DNA of 64,000 nt from Rhabditoides inermis (lineage: Eukaryota > Nematoda > Chromadorea > Rhabditida > Rhabditidae). The position numbers and the translations under genes are program-made. Positions 27,186 to 39,216 of the stretch are shown piece by piece. Numbering within the stretch: position 1 is the stretch's first letter; each line of letters starts with the position of its first letter. Location of the stretch: positions 1,200,001-1,264,000 of the forward strand of contig CAWZYM010000087.1 of NCBI GenBank assembly GCA_963966185.1. Direction: 5' to 3'. Below the pieces are notes generated by a model. It was given only the letters and a program-made list of their open reading frames with translations, did not search any database and had not been told where the DNA came from.

Positions 27186-28679
27186 TGGATCAATCGTTTA
27201 TCCGGGAAAAAATGTCCTGGTGGGGCGTGTGAACTCACTCTCACTCTCTAAGAGCCCTACCATCGGCGGCGGCAGTCTTTCAAGATCTTCTACCACGCCT
27301 CGCATCCAGAACTGGTCACTTGGCGATTTTCACGCCCATCTACCATGAACAGTCAGGACTCGCGCCGCACTGTTCCAGCCCAAAAGCCCCAATACCCCAC
27401 TGTAGGAATGTATGTGCTTCCAGATAACCCATCATGCTAACATTGTATGTACATGTCGCAATCAGGCTGATAAACAAACAATGAGCTGTGATCTCCTATC
27501 ACTCAAACTCCGTCCTCCCTTTTACTACATCACCCACCACCCTGCCACCCCTCGTTTAACGACACCGAAAAGGTAATCCCCCGCCGCGGTGTTTGCCATA
27601 TCCGATCAGATCACATGTGCCATGTGCGTATAGCACGTGTTTCGAGTGTCCGTGTTATCAAGATATCAGTGCCGTCACAAGTGTTGCTATCAGTACGCCT
27701 CTTCCAGCTACGTTCCGGTTTCTGAACCGTGTTAACACGTTGTCTTGTCTGGATCGGGCATTTTGAATTCGATCGAATCGCGCGATAGCGCATCTCCGCG
27801 ATCCGGGATCTCCCCCATGTTCCAGTGTCTGTTGTGTATGTTTTGTGTGTGCAATCGATCGCAACTGGCTTATGGGGGATTACGTTGCGTTTCGTTCACG
27901 TGAAATCCACGTCACCTCATCATTTTTCCACGGCCGCCCGCTTTTCGTATTGTCCATATAATGCTGACTAAATGATCTTTGTCGGGAAAATTGTATGGCT
28001 TCTCTGGCGAGTCTCTTCGCGACGCGCACTCTCTCGTCATCTCCTTTTATGCCTGCGCTCTCCGCAGCGAGATACAGTAGCCACGCAGTGAAAGCTCACA
28101 CACACACACACACACACATGCAATAGATGGAATACACTCGCCGGCGATTTTCTGAATCATGTCATCATTCGACAAATGTATACTGGACAGACGCTCAACG
28201 AACCACGTATTCCGTACTCGCATTTGCATATTCGAATCCGAGTTGTCGCAGTCGTCATTTCACTACGCGTCATTTTCTTGTTTTCGCGGTCGATTAGTCG
28301 GCGGCCTTTGATTCGCGATTGTCCATCGCAACCTTGCTCGCTGCTGTTTCCACACTACACCCACGCATGGAGTCGCTTGACCTCGTATTCGCACCCCCCC
28401 CCCCTCTCTCTTTCTCTTTCTATCCATCCCATCTCTCTCACCTCTCCCTCCTCACTCTCCTCACTAGAGTGTTTCACTTTGTTACGTTGTCTCTCCAATT
28501 ATGAACACTTGTTTGTTCTATATCCTAATAATCTCCTGTTTTGCACTCTATATTTGCTCATCTGTTCGATTCGTGCGTTGTTCCAAAATCACTATTCTGC
28601 AATCCCCATTCAATCGATACTCTCAGCGTCAATCGATAATCGATCGATAGCCAATCGATACTCCGATAGCGATCGGGAT
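27186..28679. other. upstream region of the VNUT gene
   Basis: No supported gene. The interval includes a short (CA)n at 28097-28118 and, at 28620-28670, ATCGAT-rich sequence like that in many introns of this window. It presumably contains the promoter and 5' UTR of the transporter gene. Confidence 0.35.
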
Positions 28680-31336
28680 ATGGGTATGCTGAAGCGGCCG
28701 GCCGAGTACGCCGCGCCGTCGTCGCTGCTCGTCACCAAAAGGGCGTGGTCGAGGTGGGCGGGGATTGCCATTGATTGCGTGGCCGTGACAAATCGACTTG
28801 CAGGGACGAGTCGCGAGTGTGGACGTTGACGTTCTTCATCGGCACGTGCGTTCTGTACGCGAGTCGAGTGGCCCTGCCGATATGCGCGGCCGCCATTGCA
28901 CAAGAGTACACGTGGAACAAGCACGACTCGGTGAGTGACTGATCTGTGGGGTGGAAAACAGCCGTAAAAGGGAAAGCTAAAGGTAGTCGAAGGAGGTCGA
29001 AGGAAGACTGTAGCACTACGCCATGACCCAACGATTTTCCAACGATTGCTCGTGTGGGGTGGTGGAACGCGAGAAACGTTGTTTAGTAGAATCCACACTC
29101 AACTGTTTTCCCGTTAGAGTGCCCTCAGAAAAAAATACGCAGACCGTGAATTTTTGTATCATGACATAAGGAAGTGACTTTTTCAAGTAGCCAGCGCGAG
29201 AGCTATTTCCCTTTGATCTGTCTTTTCGCTGTTTTGCATATTATATTGCCGCGGGCGCACTCTCTATCGTCCTCTGCCGCACGACACTGCGCATTCATTC
29301 ATTGCATGTTTCGATCTATTGAACGTTTGTTCAGAAGATGGTGACCGTACCCATGTGTTTCACCTTTAACGTATGACATTTTACGTTTTATGGATGTTAG
29401 TTCCAAGACTGTATGAATTATTCCTAAAAGAAAAATGGGGCGGGATAAAAGAGGGCGGATCCTAATTCATTCCATCTCAGGGCACGGTGCTGTCGTGTTT
29501 CTTCTGGGGATACGCGCTCACGCAGTGCTTTGCCGGCGGATTCGCGGACAGGTAGATCGATTGATTATCGATTGATTGTCGATTGATTTTCGATTGATTA
29601 TCGATCGATTCAGGCATGGCGGCGAGTCGATCCTGCCCTACTCTACTCTCGCGTGGACGTTTCTCACGTTCTTCACACCGCAAGTAGGTCACTAGATCAA
29701 AATCAAAGATAAAAATAAAAACTTATATAAAAATAAAGGTAAGGTAATATAGGTAAGGTGATATTGTAGGAAGGTATTATAAAGTTATAGGTAGATCAAT
29801 TTCTTTTTCAGCTCTTTGATCTCGCCTACCTCACCCCGGCGCCGCTTCTCGTTATGGTGGCTGTGCGAGTACTGACCGGCATCGGACAAGGTATCGATTG
29901 TTTAAGTATAGCGGCCAGAGTGGATTCGGCACCCTTCAGAGTAGAAATTATGTTCTGACCCCTCAGAATGCATTTTTACCACTGCCAAATTCTGTTTAGG
30001 CCATTCTGAGGGTGCAGTCGCATTCTGAGCCCATTTTTACCTCTATTCTTTGGGTATTCTGAGGGGTAAAAACGCATTCTGATTGGTCAGAATAGCTATT
30101 CTGAGAGGTCACACTCTGGCCACAGCTTTATCGATTGATTATCGATCCCCCCCCCGCCTAGGTTTCCACCTGCCGTCTATGGCTTCGATCGTGAGTCAGC
30201 ATCTCAGCGCCACCGAGAAGGGACGCGTGTTCGGCATCTGCCTCGCCGGATCGCACTTTGGGTATCGATTGATTTTCGCGGTATCGATTGAATATCGATT
30301 GATTTCGCAGAACCGTGGTGGCGGGCGGCGTGGGCTCGATCATGCTGGAGGTGTTCGGCTGGCGCGCGCTCTTCCAGTTTGTCGGTGGGGGCGGAGTCAA
30401 AGTGGGCGGGGTTCATCCTGACTTTTACAGGAGCCATCTCCCTACTGTGGTACTGGTGGTTCACATATCTCACCTCGTCGTCTGGCTATAGACTGAGCGA
30501 CGAGCACGAAGACGCCAAGAAGGCGGTGAGTCGATCGATAATCAATCGATAATCAATCGATCATTCACGTTCTGGGAAATACTACGATTGCAAAATGGAT
30601 ATCCCATAGCAGATTTCCAGCTCTATGAAATCCACCTTTGTATAACAATCGATAATCGATTGCAGGAGCTGATGGAGAAGGCGATCGACTCCAAGTCTTC
30701 GGGCATCGCTACGATAGCCAGTGCCGTGCCTTGGCGCCAGCTCTTCTCGCATCCGTCGTTCTGGTGAGAGGGGGCGGAGCTAGAGGGGGCGTGGCCTACG
30801 CGTTTCTTCAGGGCGGCGGCGGTGGCGCAGTACACGGGCGCCAACGCCTACTTTACCATGTTCAACTGGCTGCCCAGCTACTTTCACGAGAACTTCCCAG
30901 GGGAGAAGGTGAGAGAGGGAGAGAGAGAGAGAGAGAGGGGGAGAGGGAGAAAGGAACCACTCTAGGGTGTTGTCTACAACGTGGTCCCGTCGGCGGCTAT
31001 CGTGCTGACCTCGATGGCGGCTCCCTTCATGGCCTCCCGCCTCCTCGACCAGGGGAGGAGCATCACAACGACGAGAAAGATCATGGAGGTGCGATCAAGA
31101 GTTCATGCATTTGACTAGATATTTTGGGTTTTTTTTCTGTTAGTAGTTTTTTGCGATTTGATCCATCACAGAGATCCGCATTCTATTGTAGATTTTGATG
31201 TGGATTGTGTTAGTCATTGAGATTGATGTTTTATGAGGCTCTCATGGCTATCTAAGCACAGCACCTGTCGAAATTCAAAAGATTTTACCGGATTCGCCAT
31301 TCAATCACCATCTTATTAATGGGGTAACGTGAACTG

Positions 31337-31375
<39 letters not shown>

Positions 31376-33250
31376 CGCGCACTATGCACGTGGCATGTGG
31401 TGCGGGATAGGCGTGGTTGCCGTGCGACTGCCCCGGCTTTGCACACACACAGCTTCCGCTTATCTATTCTCACGCTCACTAGGGCTTCCCCCGGAATGAA
31501 CAATGCGGACTAGGGGGTAGAAATCTATGTTTAGAACCTGGTGCGCTCGTCAACGACAAAAGAAACAAGTGTTCGCGACCAATCATCAACTGTCCTGTTG
31601 CAAATCAAATCAAATATTTATCCAGAATCGCATTTTCATGTACATATAGCATGAGAGGTGGTCGACTAGCGCTGGGAGAATAGATCAATCCATAGTCGGC
31701 GGTCTTCGATGACGATGCGTCGCCATTCCTTCTTAGCATCGTTCTTCTTCGGAAGTTGCATAGCGTCTGTGAAGTCATCTTCCCACTCTTTGTAAGGTCT
31801 GCCTGGTCGAGCAGCCTTCTTCGGCTTCCAGTTGACAGCCGCCTTCGCTCATCTGTAGCCGTTCCGCGAACATTTCCTCTGCTTCACTTCTTGCATGACA
31901 TCTCTCAGGCGAGTCATCTGCCGAATGGTGCTGCTTCGGATCCGGTCTCGCAGGCTAATCCCAAGCATCAGGCGTTCCATTTTCCGTTGTGTTGTCCGTA
32001 GTCGAAAGAGCTCGTCTTGGGTGAGACTCCAGCTCTCACATCCATAGGTGAGACAGGGCAGTACTCCGGCGCGAAAGACCTTCCGGCGCAGTCGCATAGG
32101 GGCTCGTCGTAGAGTGAGGAAATGCTTGTGTCGTTGGAAGGCAGCCCATCCGCTCTGGATGCGGCGGGTGACCTCTTCCGTGTCGTCTTTCTCACAGCTC
32201 AGCAGCCTCCCCAGGTAGATGAACTCCCGTACGTACTCGATCCTCGAGTTGCCCAGGTAGATGTCCTTCTGGTGCGCGTTGGTCATTGCCATCGTCTTCT
32301 GTGATTGAGTACTAGCGTGCAAATAGAAAGTGTCAGATAGTTAGGGGATCGCAGTAGTATTGCTCTGGTTTAGGTTCCATCATACGTTTAGTGAGAATAT
32401 CGAAGTGCTATTGCGCTGGCACATATACCATCTATGACTTCATATTTCATATCACCCCCATTTCAGTGTCTCTCCCTGATCGGCTGCTCTATGTGCCTTC
32501 TCGTCGTCCCCTCCACCCACTCATTCGCCCAGGCACTCCTCATATTCACAGCCGCCATGGCGTGCAGGTACGGTACTTTGAATACTGTATATACTGTATC
32601 ATACGGTACTTGAAATGCATCACTTTGTGTGATTGTGTGTCAAGAACGAGTTACCCGGCTATTTGGTTTGCAATGCGTACGGGTACTCATAAAGTATTGT
32701 ATGGCATGCGTTTGTGTCAACTGTCCTTGGTTTCTGTGAAGTACTTTCTTATAACTACCGTATACCTAATTCCAGAGGTCTGCACCACGGCGGCGTGAGC
32801 GTGAACCCGCACGATCTCGCGCCGCAGCACACGGGCGCCGTGTTTGGTGAGTGGGCGGGGCCAGAGTGGGCGGAGCCAGGAGGATCTGGTCGTTTTCAGG
32901 CATCTTCAACGCGTTCGGCGCGATCACCGGCTTTGTGGGTGTCTACGTGGCCGGACTGATTCTGGAGGCCACGAATAACAACTGGAGCTACGTGTTTGTA
33001 GGTACGGTACTTTGAAGTTACGGTACTTTGAAAATACTGTTTCATGAATTTGTGTCAAGAACAAATTACTCTGTTATTGTAATATGGATTGTATTTTTTC
33101 AACATTCCGTGTTTCGTACACTATTTCCGTTCCATATTTTTGTTTCTAGTGATTATTGATTTTAACTGTTTTTTCCCAGTGACTGCCGGACAGTGCGTGA
33201 TTGGTGCTATTGTCTTCGGTCTGCTCGGCACCGGAAATAGGATCATCTGA
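28680..33250 (+). CDS. vnut-1: vesicular nucleotide transporter (SLC17A9/VNUT-type MFS transporter), 15 exons
   Basis: Encodes 450 aa of the SLC17 branch of the major facilitator superfamily. VNUT loads ATP into secretory vesicles or lysosomes using membrane potential. Recognisable SLC17A9 features are the N-terminal segment with CVLYASRVALPICAAAIAQE, the TM2 region VLSCFFWGYALTQCFAGGFAD, the GIGQGFHLPSMASIVSQHL and EKGRVFGICLAGSHFGT helices, FNWLPSYFHENFP in the second half, LHHGGVSVNPHDLAPQH and a final IVFGLLGTG. About 12 membrane segments can be counted. Exons: 28680-28753, 28804-28930, 29481-29551, 29614-29683, 29812-29890, 30162-30261, 30311-30384, 30431-30525, 30666-30763, 30812-30908, 30966-31088, 32467-32567, 32776-32846, 32900-33001, 33180-33250; all joins keep frame. 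A second in-frame ATG at 28686 could also start. Several introns are built of ATCGATTGATT-like repeats, introns 12 and 14 are related to each other, and intron 11 carries LINE debris. It could be another SLC17 member, but the SLC17A9 subfamily fits best. Confidence 0.9.
29912..30121. mobile_element. small MITE-like insertion in VNUT intron 5
   Basis: Ends GGCCAGAGTG and CACACTCTGGCC are inverted, and the interior has several CATTCTGAG copies. It sits between ATCGATTG-type sequences that continue on both sides, as if inserted into an existing repeat-built intron. The target duplication is unclear. Confidence 0.5.
31600..32330 (-). mobile_element. 3' fragment of a non-LTR retrotransposon (RTE/CR1-like), in VNUT intron 11
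   Basis: The minus strand encodes the C-terminal end of a LINE reverse-transcriptase polyprotein, with typical stretches EYVREFIYLG, RIQSGWAAF, PCLTYGCESW and ERLMLGI. It is 5'-truncated. Beyond the frame the element ends in a short ATTTGATTTG-type repeat, as RTE-like elements often do. It lies antisense to the host gene and is clearly defunct. Confidence 0.82.
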
Positions 33251-33481
33251 TTATCGATTGATATCGATCGAGGCGTTTAATTACAAGTCTTTCGCGGCAT
33301 TCGTGTCCTGTGCATACCGGTTGTGAACTGTTTCCCGTTTTGTTGTTTGCTGAATATTACAAGAGAGTGTACCGTCTGTGATGATATTGCGTTTACGAGT
33401 AATTACAAAAATTATATATGCGAATGTGTATTAGAAATTATTTAAGTCGGTTTTTTCTGTTAATAAAGCATATTTTTTGCT

Positions 33482-33752
33482 GTGTTTCGTGTTTGGAAGG
33501 GCTTCAACAATCAAGGACCTCTACTCGGTTCATCTACCTCGGGAGGTACTTCAGGTGGTTTCGTAGATGCCTTCAATCTACCGACAGCACATGCTCGCAA
33601 AGAATGGAGACGGACAGTGACCAACGATCGCCGAAAATGGAACGATCTCATTTCCAAGCGCTGACCAAACCATCTCTCATGCGTGCAATATGTACATGTA
33701 TTCATGAATATGCGATTCTGAATGAATAATTGATTTAATTTGATTTGATCGG
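33482..33752 (+). mobile_element. LINE 3'-end fragment
   Basis: A short frame ends ARKEWRRTVTNDRRKWNDL, resembling the extreme C-terminus of RTE-like LINE proteins. It is followed by a short 3' tail ending TTTAATTTGATTTGAT, like the tail of the fragment at 31600-32330. Confidence 0.65.
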
Positions 33753-33859
33753 TGGGAACAAGCTTAGCTCATAAACAGAATAATCGGTTACTTTTGTTAG
33801 GAATCTAGCGCGCGCTCTGAACTCACTCACTCACTCACTCACTCCTCGGCCGATTCTCC

Positions 33860-34250
33860 GTAGATTATCTGAAGCGCTCCTTAGCCGGCGAGCATCGCGT
33901 GAAACCAGTTCTGACCACTTGACGCGGTCTTGTGCCATGTCCATAACAGCGTCCATCCACTGCCCGTTGCGAGTGTTCCAAGCTCTGCGGAACGAAGTGT
34001 CTCTCTAGGTAACCTTGGCGCGCACGGCAGGCGTGGGCCCGACATCCTCCTTCAGCTTCTCGTCCCATGTGGCGCGTTTCCTTCCTGGGCCTTGTCTCCA
34101 CTCCGGCGGCGGTAGTGTGAGCGCAGCTTGCTTCACAATCCGATGGTCTTCTCGTCGCAGCACGTGTCCCAAGAGACGAACTCTCGTTGCCGCCACTTGC
34201 CGCGAGGGGGTGGGCAGCTTGGACTTTTTGCGCGCTCTGAACAATCAAAA
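33860..34250 (-). mobile_element. LINE C-terminal fragment, interrupted
   Basis: The minus strand reads LLGHVLRREDHRIVKQA, then PGRKRATWDEKLKED, a stop, then WMDAVMDMAQDRVKWSELV. This is the usual endgame of RTE/Jockey-like ORF2 proteins. The stop and truncation make it dead. It is flanked by an (ACTC)n run at 33822-33845. Confidence 0.75.
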
Positions 34251-34471
34251 CTACTTATGCTCAAACTTTATTCGTGCTCTAAACAATCACACACTTATAC
34301 TGGCGATGTAATTTAAATTTATGGGTCAAAGAAGGATAAAGTTTACATTTTTGCCTCATGTTTCTCGCTGCAGCCACTTTTAAAAACTCCAAACTTTAAT
34401 AAAATGTCCAAACTTTAATCATACTTGACTCACGCGACATTGCCCAAGAGAGCATGGGTGTAAGAGTTAGA

Positions 34472-35078
34472 CAGTGGTGGCCAGTCAAACGGCCCCCTGC
34501 GACCATTTTCGGCCGATTTTGGACAAAAAGGACACAAAACTCTTTCTCGGCTCTTCGTGGAGCTAGAGAGTTCTAGTTTAGTGTAAATCAAACGCTTTTC
34601 AAGTGATCTACCTGCATAGTTGGTTTCAGTGAAAAATTCCTTATACCCGTTTGGAAACCTCCGATTTTTACCCCTTTCGATGGCGCGTGAGACTCGCATT
34701 TGCATATCCACGCGAGAGATTCATCTTCATCGATAACGATCGATATCAGCCAATCAGCGTAATATTTTGGTGACATTGTCATCCAGGAACTATACCTACC
34801 GCACAAAGAGGCCGCTGATTTCCCCTACTCGCTCGCCATTCGAATGCGAGTCTCTCCGCGCCACAGGAAGGCGGTTGAAGTAGAGGGTACGAAATCGGCA
34901 TTTGGAAACCTTTCCAACTGCAACAAACTATACAGTTAGATAGTTCACTCGTAGAGCGTTCGATGCCACTAAACTAGAACTCTATAGTTCAACAAAGACT
35001 CGAGAAAGGGTTTTGTGTCCATTTTGTCCAATTTCGGCCAAATTCGGTCGCAGGGGGCCGTTTGACTGTCCACCACTG
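34472..35078. mobile_element. 607-bp inverted-repeat element, hAT-like
   Basis: The inverted ends CAGTGGTGGCCAGTCAAACG and CGTTTGACTGTCCACCACTG extend to about 150 bp of TIR. Eight-base flanks (GAGTTAGA and GAATATGA) are only partly alike, so the target duplication is eroded. CAGTGG-type ends suit hAT. No transposase is seen. Confidence 0.7.
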
Positions 35079-35212
35079 GAATATGAGGATGGGAAAAGTT
35101 TCGCACAACATGAGAACAATCCAAAAACATGTATCGAATGAGGTTTGTATGGATTGAGTAATTGTATGAATTGACGACGACAATATTTGTACAAAATAAT
35201 TTTCCCCCCCCC

Positions 35213-35633
35213 TAGAGTTGGGCGAATATTTTTTTTGGACGAATAACGAATAATTTTTATTCGTTCGATTAATCGTCGAGTTCGATTATTCGAATATTAT
35301 TCGGTTAATCGTCAGCACTCGAATAACGAATACAAATTATTCGATTATTCGATTATTCGATAAATCGACTGAATAATTCTTCTCGAATAACCACAAAATG
35401 ACGGTATTTTGGAGTATATCATGTGTTTTGGTGGACAATTATTCGAATAATCGAACTTTGAAGACGAATAACGAATAAATGTTATTCGATCGATTAATCG
35501 AACAAATATTTTATTCGAATATTATTCGATTAATCGTCAGATCTCGAACAACGAATAAAAATTATTCGATTAATCGATTAATCGAATAATTATTCGGATT
35601 TTATTCGTATTCGATTAATCGTGCACACCTCTA
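35213..35633. mobile_element. 421-bp MITE rich in TTATTCGATTAATCG, in a poly-C site
   Basis: Termini TAGAGTTGGGC and GCACACCTCTA are inverted (TAGAG-TG-GC). Both flanks are runs of C, consistent with an 8-bp all-C target duplication. The interior is an irregular palindrome of TTATTCGATTAATCG. hAT affinity is an inference from the end sequence. Confidence 0.6.
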
Positions 35634-35689
35634 CCCCCCCCCCCCTTCTCTCTCTCTCTCTTTCTCTACTAAATATGACAAAATATTTA

Positions 35690-36055
35690 CTACGGTGACT
35701 GTCATTCTGTCTTTCTGGAAAGATATTTCTTTTCAAAATTCACTCTTGCTGATAGGCGAATGTACCCAAAATGCACCCGAAATTCATGATCTTCGATTTC
35801 TATAAAAATTGAATATAAGACAGATTGCGTACAAGAGAATATAGAAACTGGTTCCCTTTTTTGAAAAGTTACCATTTATGGCAAATATGATCGACTTTTC
35901 GTACAGACGAGATAGTGTTCAATTTGTAAACTTAAGCTTTTATGAGCAAAAAAGCCCTTCTGACAAAACTTCAAACCGATCGAACTTCAATCGGACTTCA
36001 TACCGTATTAGACGTTTTCTGAGCGCGCGCTACTTGCTCGCTACCAGCCGCCAGG
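35690..36055 (-). repeat. inverted partial copy of the 2-kb repeat family
   Basis: Reverse complement of the distal part of units A and B. Shared landmarks on its minus strand include GACCTGGCGGCTGGTAGCGAG, ATCATGAATTTCGGGTGCATTT and AAAGATATCTTTCC-type sequence. It is truncated at both ends. Confidence 0.75.
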
Positions 36056-37001
36056 TCAACAGACCGCTATGTAGCCGACTTAGAACGTCATCACCATCAT
36101 CAGCTAGGCCACTGATTCTTGTTTTTATATGTTATCATATTTTTACGTGCTGTGTACCTGTACTCATATTGCATCTGTAAACTATGCATCGTTTATACAT
36201 ACAATTCGTTCGTTGTAGGCGAGCTCGTTCGCTGACGTTGTCTGTTCCGGCTGCTGTTGAGTTGGGATCGGGACTATTGAACGAAGGTGGGTAAAAGTTG
36301 TGTGTGAATTGTTGTAGGATTGGTTTGAATATGTGTTCATGTGTATGTTTTTACGAATCTACGTACAATGCTGATTTTATCATTTCAGATTGCTGTGCGT
36401 GGGACGTCGTCGTGCGTTCGTGCGTACCTAGGACTAGGAAAGAAGAAAGAAGAAAAAAGCGACGGTATTGTAAGAAGCACAAGAAACGTTGACCGCCATC
36501 CACTACAGTGGGTGGGCAAATCAGTTGCCGCCAGTAGAGAGCGCCGAGTGAACAGAGTGCGAGGCGGCAAAATCGATAGACATGCGAGAGCACGCAAATA
36601 AATTCACACTCAAACTTTCGCGCGCGCGCAATTTTCAAATTCGGGACGGACGAGCGGAGTGGTGGCGGAACTACATATTCCCTGGACTGTAATGTTGTTG
36701 TTGTTTTGTTCCACGGCAATTCACAGTGAACAAAGAAGATTCGACGCGCGGCGCGTTCCGCCGAGGAATCATTTTCCTCAAATTGCCACGCACTCTCGCG
36801 CACTCTACTCGTTTCTTTTCCACGCTCGCGCCGTCTGCCGTCTCTCAAATCGCGGAGTCTCTCGCGCACTCTCTGTCTCAATCAGTATCATTTGTCATCA
36901 TGCAGCTTCTGTTCACTTGTGAATTGCCGTGTGTTCGTTTTTTTCATCAAATTCGTTGTTTATAGCTCTGAATCATGTTGTGATTATGATTGATGATTTA
37001 A

Positions 37002-37032
<31 letters not shown>

Positions 37033-37282
37033 ATGATTAATGATGAATATGATTCATATGTAGCTAAATGTGAAAAAATCACTTGTAACAGACGTCTCAC
37101 AGATATGTCACAGATGCCCAGACAGATATTATGTAGCGCGGATCTGCATGAGATCTGTGGGGAGACTAATAAATTAGTAAAAATCATGAAAAAGTTTTAG
37201 TTTTCAAATTTATTATGTGCTATCTGATGCTTCCACTATTTTTTTTCATAAGTATAACATAATTTTTAAGTGAAATTGTCAC
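36056..37282. other. intergenic, no supported gene
   Basis: Contains the dispersed repeat at 36486-36672 and TGATTGAT/TGATTTAT runs near 36985-37045. Several open frames exist, but none has convincing splice sites or a known domain. Confidence 0.3.
36486..36672 (+). repeat. dispersed 190-bp repeat, copy 1 (inverted copy 57620-57806)
   Basis: Shares long blocks such as GAACAGAGTGCGAGGCGGC, ATGCGAGAGCACGC, CTTTCGCGCGCGCG and GACGAGCGGAGTGGTGGCGG with the minus strand of 57620-57806. The second copy lies directly against an extended-synaptotagmin exon. Confidence 0.75.
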
Positions 37283-37483
37283 TTTAACCTGATCGAGCAC
37301 CTATGGGAAGAGCTCGATCAACGGACTCGCAAGGTTCGGATCAAGAATGCAGACGAGAAGTTCGCGTTGCTCGAGCAGAAGTGGAAGAAGATCGACCTCT
37401 CGACCCTCCACAAGCTGATCGATTCGATGCCCCGCCGCTGCAAGGCCGTGATCGAAAACAAGAAACACCCGACGAAGTACTGA
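37283..37483 (+). pseudogene. Tc1/mariner transposase C-terminal remnant
   Basis: An open frame reads NLIEHLWEELDQRTRK, then a Lys-rich helix, DSMPRRCKAVIENK and HPTKY before TGA. This is the end of a Tc1-type DDE transposase (consensus NPIE-LW ... SMP-R---VI---G--T-Y). Only the last 66 residues remain, without the catalytic D,D,E region or inverted ends nearby. Confidence 0.85.
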
Positions 37484-37561
37484 GAGAGTTTTGAGTCATT
37501 ATATGATTTTATATAGTATACAGTACTATCCGTAAAAAGTGTCAGATTTTTGAAATTTTAA

Positions 37562-37868
37562 AGGGAGTGTACACTCTGAATTTCGAAGTTGAGTTAGCAC
37601 CGGAATGTGAAAAATATGTTGAAAATGATGTACTTTTGTCAGTGCAACTATGTGTCGGAGATACCTATAAATCGATGAAAAATTCTGTTGAACAAAAAAT
37701 TGGCACCAATTGGCACCAATTTCTGCATTTTGATACATTTTGCGCTCAATTTTCACCAACTTGCAGACATTTTCAGCAAATAGTTGTATTGACAAAACTG
37801 AGTCGTTTTAAACATATTTTCACATCCCGGTGCTAACTCAACTTCGGAAATCAGAGTGCACACTCCCT
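37562..37868. mobile_element. 307-bp MITE with TTAA duplication
   Basis: Inverted arms AGGGAGTGTACACTCTGAAT and ACTCAACTTCGGAAATCAGA-type sequence to CACTCCCT, with TTAA on both sides (37558-37561 and 37869-37872). The terminal AGG...CCT and TTAA match the class at 12059-12281, although the interior differs, so it is a second piggyBac-like family. Confidence 0.78.
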
Positions 37869-38513
37869 TTAAAAGATTTTCAAAAAACAAAACAAAAATT
37901 GTTTATAACCCGAGTAAAACCGCAGATATCGGTCTGAAATTTACGGAGAGTAGGTAAAGAGGATGGCGGATTCAGCCATTCTATTAGTTTCTATCCGACA
38001 TCTTTCCTATCCGGAGTACGCCCACTCTCAGTTCGTCAGCTATGAAATGATGCGGCCTGTTTGTTTGCATTCCCACAAAAATTTGCCTAAAAACTACTCG
38101 CCCCTGCGAGACAACTCCATTTCTGCGGTCGCCATTTTGTGAGAATCGGTTGTGCCGGTCAATGAGAAAATGCTGATCCCAGAGACGACACATTGAGGAA
38201 AACTTTGACACCCCAAAACAACATTCGGACTGCCCGAAATAACCCCGAACTGTTCACCCTAAACACTGCAAAGAGGGAATTTGATTGAATCTCTTTGGGT
38301 CCCGAAACGAGTGACTTGTGACAGAAATTACTATGGTATGATGACATCATGACAGCCGGTGCGACCAATCGATCGAGTCAGCTGATCGGTCTAGCTGAGA
38401 AAACTGTGTTATGTTGGTTCGAATATCGCTGATCCAAAATGTTTTTTGCCCATGTAGTTTATGAATTTTGCAAAGACCGGCAAAACAATACATGGGCAAA
38501 ACATTCAATTCAG

Positions 38514-38576
38514 CAAGATTCGATCCCCGGTCACTCACTTGTCACGCCCGCATCCTAGCCACAACACTACCGAGAG
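38514..38576 (-). other. tRNA-like sequence
   Basis: The minus strand has an A-box-like GTGGCTAGGATGC and a B-box-like GGGGATCGAATC in order. No paired acceptor stem exists. Nearby is an inverted pair around GCCCATGTA/TACATGGGC. Confidence 0.4.
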
Positions 38577-38645
38577 CACGTTTTCATGTGCTCAAAATCT
38601 AGTCATTATCCTTCTGACATTGTGTCAGAGTGAACAAAATGTTTT

Positions 38646-38714
38646 GGCAGGGACGGGATCCGAACCCGGTACCTTCTGGTTGACAGGCAGACGCTCTACC
38701 GCTAAGCAATGACG
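38646..38714 (-). other. tRNA-Asp-like pseudogene (GTC loop)
   Basis: The minus strand shows D arm GCTTAGCGGTAGAGC, a 7-base loop CTGTCAA (GTC in anticodon position) and T arm GGGTTCGGATCCC. The putative 5' acceptor (TCCGTCA) does not pair with the 3' side (CCCTGCC), so it is not a functional tRNA. Confidence 0.5.
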
Positions 38715-39216
38715 GACACACGCCGATGATTAAATTTTTTCGTGTTGAGACACATCCCACTCTCGAGTGCCTCATTTCTGAGCAGCACATTTCGGAGGGT
38801 ATTTCTGAAGGGATAGTCTATTCGCAAGGCATTTCGGGGGTAAGTAGTTGGGAGGCATTTTGGAAGTGTTTTGAAGGCGTTTTGCAAGGCATTTCGGGGG
38901 TAGTTTGAAGTAGTTTGGAGAGATTGACCACGCCTTTAGCCTTTACATACTGATTTCAATTGCCATATATAGGATAGGTGCATACACAGTACATATACCG
39001 AAATACAAACTTGGAGAGGAATGTATAAAGGTACAAAGGTACAAATGTACGTTTTTTTTTGCGCGCGGCACGTTCAAATCTCCAATTCAGAGATCACCGC
39101 AATCAGCATACTAGGCTGACGAACCCTTGTCTGGGAATGTTTAATGCGACGCGCCGCCCCTTTCATGTGACACGTGCTGTCCGCCCGTCCTGCCGTCATT
39201 GCTTGGTTGTGCCGGG

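Larger units (their letters stand above)
37873..39216. other. intergenic, tRNA-like sequences only
   Basis: No gene was found. Two minus-strand tRNA-like sequences (about 38514-38576 and 38646-38714) are annotated separately, and near 38800-38900 GGCATTTCGGGGGTA is repeated. Confidence 0.3.
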
